From: [Lactobacillus] rogosae
GTDB lineage: Bacteria > Bacillota > Clostridia > Lachnospirales > Lachnospiraceae
Length of the DNA: 56,930 nucleotides
Assembly: GCA_900112995.1 (NCBI GenBank)
Contig: FONU01000022.1
Location: 1 to 56,930, forward strand
Direction: 5' to 3'
Shown: in pieces, positions 7,794-16,323 of the stretch
Position numbering within the stretch: the first letter of the stretch is position 1
How the letters are laid out: the number at the start of each line of letters is the position of its first letter
Made by a program: the position numbers and the translations under genes
The notes under the pieces: model-generated
Told to the model about the DNA's origin: nothing
Database searches by the model: none
The model's input: only the letters and a program-made list of their open reading frames with translations

Positions 7794-9632
7794 ATGTATT
7801 CACAACAGAATGTTGGAATCGGGGATGACTATGTGACAGCACATAGACTAGACCGCCGGCTTGCGGTCATAGACAGATTTTATCTTACTAATGTAACGAA
7901 CCGTGCCTTTAATGACTATTTTGGAAATACGTCATATGGCTGTCTTACGGAGTTCGTACATCCAGATGATAAAGAGAAGTTAATAGAGCTTATTGATTCG
8001 TTTGATGGAAGTCCTGTGGGTAAATGCTTTTTATTCAGGGACTATAAGGGGGAGTACAGACAGAATCTTATTAAGCTTTTGTCATTTGAGAATAATGATG
8101 CTCTGCGTAATATTGATATAGAGATGATCGATATAGATAGTGTTGTAGAGACTAATCGCAGGATATGTGACGATATCGCAATGGAAAGAGTAGTTATGGG
8201 ACTCACAGGCGAGTATGTATTTGCGTATTCTGAGAAGACTGGGGATATTAAGATTGTAAGATATGAGGGCATTTCAAGAGAAGTAATAACTAGAATGCCT
8301 ATTGATGAATGGAAAGCATATATGCTTGATGGCAGAATTCTTGAAGAGGACGTTGTTGAACTGAATAATCTGATAAGGTATATAAAGCTGTATACATCAG
8401 AGTTCAGTGTCAAGCTTACAACTAATATGAGAACCTTTGGCAAAGCTATGGAAAAGGTTAAGTTCGTAGGAGCTGTATATACTAAGTATACAGGTGAGAA
8501 TATGGTTATCGGAAGGATTATTCTTGCTGACGGAACTAACAGTATGGGTAATATTGTTGAGATTGCCGATGAACTTACTATGGATTCGCTTACCAAGGTG
8601 TATAATAAGAAGACTATAACAGAGTATGCACAGAAGCTTGTTAAGAAAGAGAAGATTAACAGGGTAAGCATAGTTATACTTGATGTTGATTATTTCAAGC
8701 AGGTTAATGACAGATATGGACATCTCTATGGAGATAAAGTACTTACAAGAGTAGCCAAGAAGCTTAAAGAGGTTGTTGGTGAAGATGGTGTTGTCGGACG
8801 TATAGGCGGAGATGAATTTATGATCGTCTTAAATGGAATTAATGACGATTATTCATTAAGAGGAATATTAAGAGCTATACGAACACAGGTTAAGTGGGAA
8901 TTCAAGAATGATTATGAAAATTTTCAGGTCACGACATCAATAGGTGTTGCATTCAGTCCTAATAATGGACACGAATATGAAGAATTGTTTAAAAAGGCTG
9001 ATTTCTGTCTTTATGTAGCAAAGGAAAAGGGCAGGGACAGGTATGTATTTTTCAGGGATGAGATACATAAAGAGTCTTATGAGAATTCTCTTAACCAGAA
9101 GGATAAGATATTTAATGACGGCAGGGAGATGCGCGAATTAAGATATCTTACAGACATTATGTTACAGTTTAACACAGACAGAAAGGGTGCTGTAAGCAAT
9201 ATGTTTGAACATATGATTCAGACTTACAAGGTGGACAGCATAAGCATTTATAAAGGTAAGGCTTTAAAGAGGTGTTTGACATTTGGACAGCAGCTTGAGG
9301 ATGCGGAGTATCTGCCATATGTTAATACAGATGGCTTTAATAAGCTTATGGGAGATAAGAATTATATATCAGCCGATTTCGTCAACAGAAATCTGGATGT
9401 AGCTCCTGAATTTGTTGAGGAGATGAAGAAGCGGCATATATGTTCAACAATCCAGTGCTTTATTGGTGGCAGGGATGATATAAAAGGCGTTCTTACAATA
9501 GATAAGACAAAAGAAGCTTCACAGTGGGCAGAATATGAGATAGAGTGTGCTGTGATAACATCAACTTTATTGTATACGATAATAAGTGATGAAGAGCAGA
9601 ATTATGTTGCAGCAATGAATATTACTGATTAA
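7794..9632 (+). CDS. Diguanylate cyclase with N-terminal PAS-like and C-terminal GAF-like regions
   Basis: This 612-residue protein has a complete GGDEF domain in its middle (about residues 262-425): DSLTKVYNKKT, ILDVDYFKQVND and the active-site GGDEF at residues 338-342. The family makes cyclic di-GMP from two GTP. The RxxD inhibitory site expected five residues before GGDEF is absent, so product inhibition through that site is unlikely. The N-terminal 250 residues look like tandem PAS-like sensor modules, and residues after about 440 (EMRELRYLTDIMLQF through GVLTIDKTKEASQW) look GAF-like; both are inferences from pattern, not motif matches. No membrane segments are evident, so it is probably a cytoplasmic sensor. 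It has its own promoter and a downstream terminator. No EAL or PilZ partner is present in the window. Confidence 0.9.
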   Translation: MYSQQNVGIGDDYVTAHRLDRRLAVIDRFYLTNVTNRAFNDYFGNTSYGCLTEFVHPDDKEKLIELIDSFDGSPVGKCFLFRDYKGEYRQNLIKLLSFENNDALRNIDIEMIDIDSVVETNRRICDDIAMERVVMGLTGEYVFAYSEKTGDIKIVRYEGISREVITRMPIDEWKAYMLDGRILEEDVVELNNLIRYIKLYTSEFSVKLTTNMRTFGKAMEKVKFVGAVYTKYTGENMVIGRIILADGTNSMGNIVEIADELTMDSLTKVYNKKTITEYAQKLVKKEKINRVSIVILDVDYFKQVNDRYGHLYGDKVLTRVAKKLKEVVGEDGVVGRIGGDEFMIVLNGINDDYSLRGILRAIRTQVKWEFKNDYENFQVTTSIGVAFSPNNGHEYEELFKKADFCLYVAKEKGRDRYVFFRDEIHKESYENSLNQKDKIFNDGREMRELRYLTDIMLQFNTDRKGAVSNMFEHMIQTYKVDSISIYKGKALKRCLTFGQQLEDAEYLPYVNTDGFNKLMGDKNYISADFVNRNLDVAPEFVEEMKKRHICSTIQCFIGGRDDIKGVLTIDKTKEASQWAEYEIECAVITSTLLYTIISDEEQNYVAAMNITD

Positions 9633-9639
9633 AAACAGC

Positions 9640-9677
9640 CCCCTAATTACTATTGGCATAAGTAATTAGGGGAATTT
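9640..9677 (+). terminator. Rho-independent terminator after GGDEF gene
   Basis: A perfect 12-bp stem CCCCTAATTACT/AGTAATTAGGGG (9640-9651 with 9661-9672) with a 9-nt loop is followed by AATTTTA. It begins eight bases after the stop codon. Confidence 0.85.
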
Positions 9678-9683
9678 TATATA

Positions 9684-9731
9684 TTGCAGTATATTGTATT
9701 TATATTGTATTAAATCCACAACATATTGTGT
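9684..9731 (+). promoter_or_regulatory. Putative NrdR box pair upstream of nrdD
   Basis: CCACAACATATTGTGT (9716-9731) matches the NrdR-box pattern ACAC-A-ATATAT-TGTGT at about 14 of 16 positions, and a weaker match, TTGCAGTATATTGTAT, starts 32 bp upstream at 9684. Paired NrdR boxes about three helical turns apart are the usual arrangement for ribonucleotide reductase operons. The consensus used is from memory; the second box is weak. Confidence 0.5.
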
Positions 9732-9771
9732 TTGTATTGACTTGAAGATATATGTGATGTAAAATTTAAAC

Positions 9772-9803
9772 TGCGCTATACAAGAGAACTCTTGTGTAGC
9801 GCA
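9772..9803. repeat. Strong hairpin in nrdD upstream region
   Basis: TGCGCTATACAAGAG and CTCTTGTGTAGCGCA pair over 15 bp with one G-U and a two-base centre. No T-tract follows, so it is probably not a simple terminator. It lies 134 bases upstream of nrdD and could be a leader hairpin or a protein site. The remaining part of the 9633-9936 gap is AT-rich with no further gene. Confidence 0.5.
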
Positions 9804-9936
9804 TTATATACGATTAGGGTAGATAAAGCCCCAATATGATATATTTTATTATTAATAAATATTACGCGTAATTTTATTTGTATACTAAATGTGAATAGAA
9901 ATTTATTGTCAGGTAAAAAGGGAGGGTTTACTAATT

Positions 9937-12120
9937 ATGAAGATAATCAAACGTAGTGGATCAGAAGTTACATTTGATATTAGTAAAATAATGGCAGCAG
10001 TTGCAAAGGCAAATAAGGAGGTTGTACATAGCGAAAGACTTTCTGATGAGCAGATTGAAACAATATCTGATAATGTCGAGAGCATCTGCCAGGAGATGAA
10101 CAGATCACTTAATGTTGAAGAAATTCAGGATCTTGTTGAGAACCAGATTATGAATATGAGGGCATTTGCAGTAGCCAGAAAGTATATCACATACAGATAT
10201 AAGAGAGCTCTTGTAAGAAAGTCTAATTCAACAGATGAGCAGATATTAAGCCTTTTAGAGTGCAATAATGAGGAAGTAAAGCAGGAGAATTCCAATAAGA
10301 ATCCTACTGTTAATAGTGTACAGAGAGATTATATGGCAGGAGAGGTAAGCAAGGATATTACTAAAAGATTTCTTCTTCCAGCAGATATTGTAGATGCACA
10401 CGAGCAGGGGCTTATACATTTTCACGATGCAGATTATTTCGCACAGCATATGCACAACTGTTGTCTTGTGAACCTTGAAGATATGCTCCAGAACGGAACG
10501 GTTATAAGTGAAACAATGATTGAGAAGCCACATAGCTTTTCTACAGCCTGTAATATAGCTACACAGGCTATTGCACAGATTGCCAGCTCACAGTATGGCG
10601 GACAGAGCATTTCATTAGCACACCTTGCTCCATTTGTCCAGATAAGCAGGGAAAAGTTCATTAAACAGGTTGCAGAGGAATTCAAGGCGACTGGAATTGA
10701 TGCAGGAGAAGATAAGATTAAGGAAGTCGCAGAATTAAGAGTAAGAGATGAAATTAAACGTGGTGTACAGATGATTCAGTATCAGGTCATAACACTTATG
10801 ACAACTAATGGACAGGCTCCATTTGTTACTGTATTTATGTATCTTGATGAGGTTCCAGAAGGACAGACAAGAGAAGACCTTGCCCTTGTAATAGAGGAAG
10901 TTCTTAAGCAGAGAATACAGGGTGTTAAGAACGAAAAAGGTGTATGGATTACACCAGCGTTTCCTAAGCTTATATATGTGCTAGAGGAAGATAATATAAG
11001 AGAAGATTCAAAGTATTGGAACATTACACAGCTTGCCGCTAAATGTACAGCTAAGAGAATGGTTCCAGATTATATATCAGAAAAGATTATGAAGAAGCTT
11101 AAGGTTGATAAGTTTGGAGAAGGACATTGCTTCCCATGTATGGGTTGTCGTTCTTTCCTGACACCTTATAATGACCCGGAGAATGATAATAAGCCTAAAT
11201 ATTATGGACGTTTTAATCAGGGTGTAGTTACGCTTAACCTTGTAGATGTAGCCTGTTCATCAGGTAAGGATATGGATAAATTCTGGAAAATTCTTGATGA
11301 AAGACTTGAGCTTTGTAAGAGAGCACTTATGTGCAGACATTATAGATTAAAAGGTACTCCATCAGATGTTGCACCAATTCTCTGGCAGAATGGTGCACTT
11401 GCAAGACTTAAGAAGGGCGAAACTATTGATAAGCTTCTTTATGGTGGATATTCTACTATTTCTTTAGGGTATGCTGGTCTGTGTGAATGTACTTACTATA
11501 TGAAGGGTGTTACACATACAGATCCTAATGGTACAGAATTTGCATTAAAGCTTATGACGTATTTAAGAGATACCTGCAACCGCTGGGCCAAGGAGACTAA
11601 TATAGATTTCAGTCTTTACGGAACACCGCTTGAATCAACAACTTATAAGTTTGCTAAGAATCTTCAGAAAAGATTTGGCAAGATAAAAGGTGTTACGGAT
11701 AAGAATTATATAACTAATAGTTACCATGTTCATGTAACAGAGAATATCAACGCATTTGACAAGCTGAAGTTCGAGGCTCAGTTCCAGGAGCTTTCACCAG
11801 GTGGTGCAATAAGCTATGTAGAAGTTCCAGATATGAATGATAATATACCAGCAGTTCTTTCTGTTATGCAGTTCATATATGACAATATTATGTATGCAGA
11901 GCTTAATACAAAAAGCGATTATTGTCAGGTATGCGGCTATACAGGACAGATACAGATTATAACTGATGATGATGGAAAGCTTATATGGGAATGTCCTAAT
12001 TGTGGTAACCGTAATCAGGATAAGATGAATGTTGCAAGAAGAACCTGCGGTTATATTGGAACACAGTTCTGGAATCAGGGACGTACACAGGAGATTAAGG
12101 AAAGAGTTCTTCATCTTTAA
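9937..12120 (+). CDS. nrdD: Anaerobic ribonucleoside-triphosphate reductase (class III)
   Basis: This 727-residue protein has an N-terminal ATP-cone (KRSGSEVTFDISKIMAAVAKAN, allosteric site), the long catalytic barrel with HFHDADY-type segments, a C-terminal zinc ribbon (CQVCGYTG and CPNCGNRN) and the glycyl radical loop RRTCGYIG with the radical glycine at residue 705. Class III enzymes reduce ribonucleoside triphosphates to deoxy forms in the absence of oxygen. The activase gene nrdG, often adjacent, is not next to it here. Preceded by AGGGAGGG and a possible NrdR box pair, and ended by a strong terminator. Confidence 0.97.
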   Translation: MKIIKRSGSEVTFDISKIMAAVAKANKEVVHSERLSDEQIETISDNVESICQEMNRSLNVEEIQDLVENQIMNMRAFAVARKYITYRYKRALVRKSNSTDEQILSLLECNNEEVKQENSNKNPTVNSVQRDYMAGEVSKDITKRFLLPADIVDAHEQGLIHFHDADYFAQHMHNCCLVNLEDMLQNGTVISETMIEKPHSFSTACNIATQAIAQIASSQYGGQSISLAHLAPFVQISREKFIKQVAEEFKATGIDAGEDKIKEVAELRVRDEIKRGVQMIQYQVITLMTTNGQAPFVTVFMYLDEVPEGQTREDLALVIEEVLKQRIQGVKNEKGVWITPAFPKLIYVLEEDNIREDSKYWNITQLAAKCTAKRMVPDYISEKIMKKLKVDKFGEGHCFPCMGCRSFLTPYNDPENDNKPKYYGRFNQGVVTLNLVDVACSSGKDMDKFWKILDERLELCKRALMCRHYRLKGTPSDVAPILWQNGALARLKKGETIDKLLYGGYSTISLGYAGLCECTYYMKGVTHTDPNGTEFALKLMTYLRDTCNRWAKETNIDFSLYGTPLESTTYKFAKNLQKRFGKIKGVTDKNYITNSYHVHVTENINAFDKLKFEAQFQELSPGGAISYVEVPDMNDNIPAVLSVMQFIYDNIMYAELNTKSDYCQVCGYTGQIQIITDDDGKLIWECPNCGNRNQDKMNVARRTCGYIGTQFWNQGRTQEIKERVLHL

Positions 12121-12135
12121 TATTTAACAGTATAT

Positions 12136-12172
12136 AAAAAGCCAGCCGGAATAATATCCGGCTGGCTTTTTG
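12136..12172. terminator. Bidirectional terminator between nrdD and thiC
   Basis: AAAAGCCAGCCGGA pairs with TCCGGCTGGCTTTT, with an A-run on one side and a T-run on the other. The convergent genes on both sides fit a shared terminator. Confidence 0.92.
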
Positions 12173-12177
12173 GTGTA

Positions 12178-13485
12178 TTATTCATCAAATATACTAACGA
12201 TTTCACCGTCCATAATTTTATTCATATTCTTAACGGCACAGAAATTACCGCACATAGAGCAGGTATCTTCTTTTTCTGGCTTGGCTTCCTGTCTGTAGCG
12301 TCTTGCTTTTTCTGGGTCTATGGCAGCATCAAACTGTGCATCCCAATCAAGTACACGTCTTGCTTTATCCATCTTTAAATCCCAGTCGATTGCACCGGGA
12401 ACACCTTTTGCAATATCAGCAGCGTGAGCTGCAATTCTTGCTGCAATAATTCCTTCTTTAACATCATTTAAGTCAGGAAGACGAAGATGTTCGGCAGGAG
12501 TTACATAGCAGAGGAAAGAAGCACCATATGTAGCAGCGATAGCACCACCGATAGCAGAAGTTATATGGTCATAGCCAGGTGCAATATCTGTAACAAGAGG
12601 TCCAAGTACATAGAAAGGAGCACCTTTGCATATGGTTTTTTGGATTTCCATATTAGCCTGAATCTGGTTGATTGGCATATGTCCAGGTCCTTCAATCATA
12701 ACCTGAACGTCCTTTTCCCACGCACGTCTTGTAAGTTCACCTAGAGTAACAAGCTCCTCAATCTGTGATATATCAGAGGCATCCATAATACAGCCAGGCC
12801 TGCAGGCATCACCAAGACTCATAGTAACGTCATATTCACGGCATATATCAAGTACTTCGTCATAGTATTCAAAAAATGGATTTTCATTGCCTGTCATTTC
12901 CATCCACGCATAGATGATTGAACCGCCTCTTGATACAATGTTCATAAGACGTTTGTCGGCTCTGAATTTCTTAGCTGTAGCTTTGTTAATTCCACAATGG
13001 ATAGTCATAAAGTCGACACCATCTTTAGCGTGCATTCTTACAATATCAAGCCATTCCTTAGCAGTAATTTCCTTAAGAGCCTTGTGATAATATACAACGG
13101 CATCATATATTGGAACAGTACCGATGATTGCTGGACATTCAGTAGTGAGCTTTCTTCTGAACTTCTGTGTGTCCCCAAATGAACTTAAATCCATTATGGC
13201 CTCAGCACCCATTTTTACTGCATTATTTACCTTATCAAGTTCCATATCAAGGTCAACACAGTCTCTTGAAGTACCAAGATTGACGTTAATTTTAGTACGA
13301 AGCATAGAGCCTATTCCGTTAGGGTCAAGGCATTTGTGATTTTTGTTAGCTGGTATAATAACTTGTCCACAGGCTACGAGTTTTACAAGTTCATTAATAT
13401 CCATGTGTTCTTTAGCTGCAACACATTCCATTTCTTTAGTGATAATGCCTTTTCTGGCGGCATCCATCTGTGTTGTGTATTCCAT
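12178..13485 (-). CDS. thiC: Phosphomethylpyrimidine synthase ThiC
   Basis: ThiC is a radical-SAM-type enzyme that converts aminoimidazole ribotide to the hydroxymethylpyrimidine phosphate of thiamine. The sequence shows the family core ([59 protein letters not shown]) and a C-terminal cluster motif CSMCGNFC. As read, the last two cysteines are three residues apart, one fewer than in the C-x2-C-x4-C form I recall for proteobacterial ThiC; I believe the short form occurs in clostridia. A longer reading frame begins at 13515, but I prefer the ATG at 13485, which has GGAGG seven bases upstream (435 residues). A TPP riboswitch lies upstream. No other thiamine gene is nearby. Confidence 0.95.
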   Translation of the reverse strand: MEYTTQMDAARKGIITKEMECVAAKEHMDINELVKLVACGQVIIPANKNHKCLDPNGIGSMLRTKINVNLGTSRDCVDLDMELDKVNNAVKMGAEAIMDLSSFGDTQKFRRKLTTECPAIIGTVPIYDAVVYYHKALKEITAKEWLDIVRMHAKDGVDFMTIHCGINKATAKKFRADKRLMNIVSRGGSIIYAWMEMTGNENPFFEYYDEVLDICREYDVTMSLGDACRPGCIMDASDISQIEELVTLGELTRRAWEKDVQVMIEGPGHMPINQIQANMEIQKTICKGAPFYVLGPLVTDIAPGYDHITSAIGGAIAATYGASFLCYVTPAEHLRLPDLNDVKEGIIAARIAAHAADIAKGVPGAIDWDLKMDKARRVLDWDAQFDAAIDPEKARRYRQEAKPEKEDTCSMCGNFCAVKNMNKIMDGEIVSIFDE

Positions 13486-13691
13486 AAGTATCCTCCATTT
13501 CCACACATAATACAAAATTAAAATTCATAATAAGTATTGGTGCTTTCGTGTAATGTATTAATTAGGGAACTGACTGGAAGAATTAGGAAGATGAATATTT
13601 ATACAGATTAAAAAATAGAATGTAACATAAAATTATAATATCTGCATTTAATTTAACATCATATATTTTATTAAAATGACTAGAGAATAAT

Positions 13692-13782
13692 AATCTTCCT
13701 ACGGTGGCATTATCCACATCAGGTATATGGGTCGGAACCGGATTCCCTCTCAGCCAGGCAAAAGCCTTCTGCTCCCCAGTTA
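13692..13782 (-). promoter_or_regulatory. TPP riboswitch (THI box)
   Basis: On the minus strand the conserved THI-box elements occur in order: GGGGAGC, GGCTGAGAGGGA, GACCC, ACCTGAT, TGGATAATGCCA, CGTAGGAA. These are the conserved helices and pyrimidine-binding core of the thiamine pyrophosphate riboswitch. The following 200 nt to thiC contain no clear terminator hairpin, so translational control or a weak terminator is possible; the rest of this leader is AT-rich and featureless. Confidence 0.95.
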
Positions 13783-13808
13783 ATATCTTATGATTGATAG
13801 TATAACAT

Positions 13809-13853
13809 CTGCCCGATAAAAGTCAATCTTATGTAAAGACTTTTATCGGGCAG
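13809..13853. terminator. Perfect 16-bp hairpin between thiC leader and PAP2 gene
   Basis: CTGCCCGATAAAAGTC (13809-13824) pairs perfectly with GACTTTTATCGGGCAG (13838-13853) around a 13-nt loop. It lies 18 bases downstream of the minus-strand PAP2 gene, so it probably ends that transcript before the TPP riboswitch, although T-runs are weak on both sides. Confidence 0.6.
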
Positions 13854-13871
13854 GTTATAATAATATTATTG

Positions 13872-14561
13872 TTAGTCTGTTATAGACTGCTGGCTTTCAG
13901 CTTCGCACTTTGCTTCTGCATTTCTTTCTGGCAGAATGTAAAGCATAAAATACATAAATGCCATAAGAACGATACCTCCGATAACATCATATACAGAGTG
14001 TTGTTTTAAGAATATTGTTGACAGGCATATAAGTATACATAATATAAGTGAGGCATTGACAATATATTTGTGATCTTTAAGTGCCTTACACTTTGAAAGG
14101 GCAGTGTGGACGGCAATTGAATTATATACATGTATGCTTGGAAATACGTTGGTTGTTGTATCGGTAGCATAGAGTACAGTAACAAGCTTTCCAAATATAT
14201 TATCAGGGATGTTATCAGGTCTTAATGTTAGACCATTAGGGTATATCATACATATAAACATAGATACAGACATACCGATAATAAGTGAAAGAGCAAATCT
14301 TATAAATTCTTTATTGTCAGCTTTCAGAACCATATATATGCATGAAGCAGCTATATAGACAAACCATAAAAGATAAGGGATTATAAATATCTCAAGGAAA
14401 GGTATATAGCTGTCGATTGTTCCGTTTAATATGTGAATTCCGGGATAATCCATAGTTATTTTATGCTCAAGATAAAAGAACCAGGGAAGATATATAAAAG
14501 CGTAAAGTGCAAAAAGCAGACGCCACCATATTTTTTTAAATGTTTTCATCATAACCTTCAT
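13872..14561 (-). CDS. PAP2-family membrane phosphatase/transferase
   Basis: This 229-residue integral membrane protein has about six hydrophobic segments and the PAP2 active-site motifs FPSIHVYNS (about residues 140-148) and KQHSVYDVIGG (about 186-196), which supply the catalytic histidines and aspartate. PAP2 membrane enzymes act on lipid phosphates such as phosphatidate, or on undecaprenyl pyrophosphate. The upstream KxxxxxxRP motif is not evident, which is also seen in the inositol-phosphotransferase-like branch. The start is uncertain: ATG codons at 14561, 14552 and 14549 are in frame, and the last has AAGG at a good distance. A terminator-like hairpin follows. Confidence 0.8.
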   Translation of the reverse strand: MKVMMKTFKKIWWRLLFALYAFIYLPWFFYLEHKITMDYPGIHILNGTIDSYIPFLEIFIIPYLLWFVYIAASCIYMVLKADNKEFIRFALSLIIGMSVSMFICMIYPNGLTLRPDNIPDNIFGKLVTVLYATDTTTNVFPSIHVYNSIAVHTALSKCKALKDHKYIVNASLILCILICLSTIFLKQHSVYDVIGGIVLMAFMYFMLYILPERNAEAKCEAESQQSITD

Positions 14562-14825
14562 TTCCAGCAGATAACCGCTATAATAAATAATATTAAGATG
14601 TTAGCATTGTTTCTAATCAAAAGCAATAGCAATTTGATTATGTGTTTACAAAGTTATAGATTTTTAATATAATATTTTGTTGTGATTTAATATTTAATAA
14701 AAAATTATTATAATAGTTAGAAAATGTTTGTAAAGTAAGTGATGGATTGGTATACAATTATGTTGTAGATGTCCGGATATATTAACGGCTGTCACTTAAT
14801 TATATGATATGAATTGGAGAAAAAT

Positions 14826-15500
14826 ATGCTTAAATTAAGCCATATAAAAAAGAGCTATAAGAAGAATGAAGTTCTTACAGATATATCCTTTACATTTGAG
14901 GAGGGACAGATATATCCTATACTTGGTGGACCGGGAGCTGGAAGAACAACATTATTTGAGTGTATATGTGGAGATATATCTGTTGATGACGGAAGCATAG
15001 TTACAATTGATAAGTGTAAATATTTTTATGCGGCAAAGCAGAGTGTTCTTCCTGTATACATAACAGGTTATGAGTTTATAAGTATGCTTTGTGATATGGA
15101 GAGAGACGACCCTGAGCCAGAGGATATATTTGATAGAATTGGGTTCAGTGTTGCCAAGAGAGATGAGCTTATAGCGGATTATACATTTGAGGAGAAGAAG
15201 CTTTTACAGCTTGCCTGTATTCTTGTAATAAGACCTTATGTTGTGCTTTTTGATGAGCCACTTGATTATTGCAGTGAAGAATACATTAATAAGTTTATCG
15301 AAGTTATTAATACAATAAAAGAAGGCAGGATAATACTTATCTCAACAGGACTTCTAGAGATTTCCAAGAGGATAAGTGAGGATACGCTAGTCTTAAATAA
15401 CGGAGAATTTAATCACATAGATAAAAAGACTATGGAAATTCCAGAGATAAGGAAGGCAGTTTTAGATATATTAGGGGAGACAGACAATGAGATTATTTAG
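14826..15500 (+). CDS. Degenerate ABC transporter ATP-binding protein
   Basis: This 224-residue protein has the length and order of an ABC nucleotide-binding domain, but several key motifs are altered. Walker A reads GGPGAGRTT, with arginine at residue 40 where ATPases have lysine; the LSGGQ signature region reads DYTFEEKKLLQLA; Walker B is intact (VVLFDEP); the switch histidine of the H-loop is replaced (ILISTGLLEIS). ATP hydrolysis is therefore doubtful. I start at ATG 14826, with GGAG seven bases upstream, instead of the TTG at 14814. The stop overlaps the next gene by 14 bases, suggesting a two-component complex with the membrane protein that follows. Confidence 0.85.
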   Translation: MLKLSHIKKSYKKNEVLTDISFTFEEGQIYPILGGPGAGRTTLFECICGDISVDDGSIVTIDKCKYFYAAKQSVLPVYITGYEFISMLCDMERDDPEPEDIFDRIGFSVAKRDELIADYTFEEKKLLQLACILVIRPYVVLFDEPLDYCSEEYINKFIEVINTIKEGRIILISTGLLEISKRISEDTLVLNNGEFNHIDKKTMEIPEIRKAVLDILGETDNEII

Positions 15501-16302
15501 GAAGCTGTTTGCTGAGAAGATTTTAAGGTTTTATGAGGGTACTAATGCAGGTATAAGATATATAAGTAATGCACCACTTATAGGCAGATGTGTTAAAGAG
15601 AATACATTTGCAGAGAATTCCAAGGCGAGATTATTTGTTGGAATTATGGCACAGTTATTTATGGTTTTATGGGAATTTATAAAGAAGTTTGCATATGTAT
15701 TTATTCTTATATATATACCATATGTGCTTATAGGTCTTGAGTGTCCATTGATTAAGGCCAATCAGGAGCTTACAATTATATATATGTTTGTTATGCTTTC
15801 GGTTATATGCGGAAGTCTTTCTAACAACATATTATTTACTATAGGTGACAGGGATTACCTTATGATAAGAGTTATGTCAATAAGTCCATATATGAATTTT
15901 TTAGGAAAGCTTCTTTATAAGATGGCTGCTGAATTCATATTTTATTTTATTATTCTTAATATATTCGGCGTTTCGTGGTTTCATTCGCTTATGCTCTGTA
16001 TGCTTACGATATGCGTAAGACCTATAGGTGAGATGTTTGCGATTATGTCTTTTGATCATTTTATATGGGTATATGAGAATAGAAGTGTGTTTAATGGAAC
16101 TGTTATGGCGGTATGTGTTTTACTTGCGTATGGTGTGCCATTTTTTGTAAGACGACTTTCCCATAACTGGCTCTATGCAGTACATCCTTTTGTGGTGCTG
16201 GTATTTTTCCTTGCAGGAGCTGGTGCAATGTATTTCTTATGGTGGTATAAGTATTACAGAAAGATTGTCAGAGAGGCTATGCATTTAAAACACGAGAGCT
16301 GA
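15487..16302 (+). CDS. ABC-type membrane protein of unknown substrate
   Basis: This 271-residue protein has about six membrane segments (for example FIKKFAYVFILIYIPYVLIG, AEFIFYFIILNIFGVSWFH, VMAVCVLLAYGVPFFV and VVLVFFLAGAGAMYFLWWY). It shows no strong signature of a known permease family, but its 14-base overlap with the ATP-binding gene makes it the likely permease partner. The start is well supported by GGGGAGAC in the upstream gene. The transported compound is unknown. The following Asp-box protein is 21 bases downstream and probably in the same operon. Confidence 0.75.
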   Translation: MRLFRKLFAEKILRFYEGTNAGIRYISNAPLIGRCVKENTFAENSKARLFVGIMAQLFMVLWEFIKKFAYVFILIYIPYVLIGLECPLIKANQELTIIYMFVMLSVICGSLSNNILFTIGDRDYLMIRVMSISPYMNFLGKLLYKMAAEFIFYFIILNIFGVSWFHSLMLCMLTICVRPIGEMFAIMSFDHFIWVYENRSVFNGTVMAVCVLLAYGVPFFVRRLSHNWLYAVHPFVVLVFFLAGAGAMYFLWWYKYYRKIVREAMHLKHES

Positions 16303-16323
16303 TTAGGATGATGGAGAACGAAT

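Noticed and set aside
8042-8671. 209-codon minus-strand ORF within the GGDEF gene
   Set aside because: Shadow of the coding strand; low-complexity Ser/Ile/Leu composition and no start signals.
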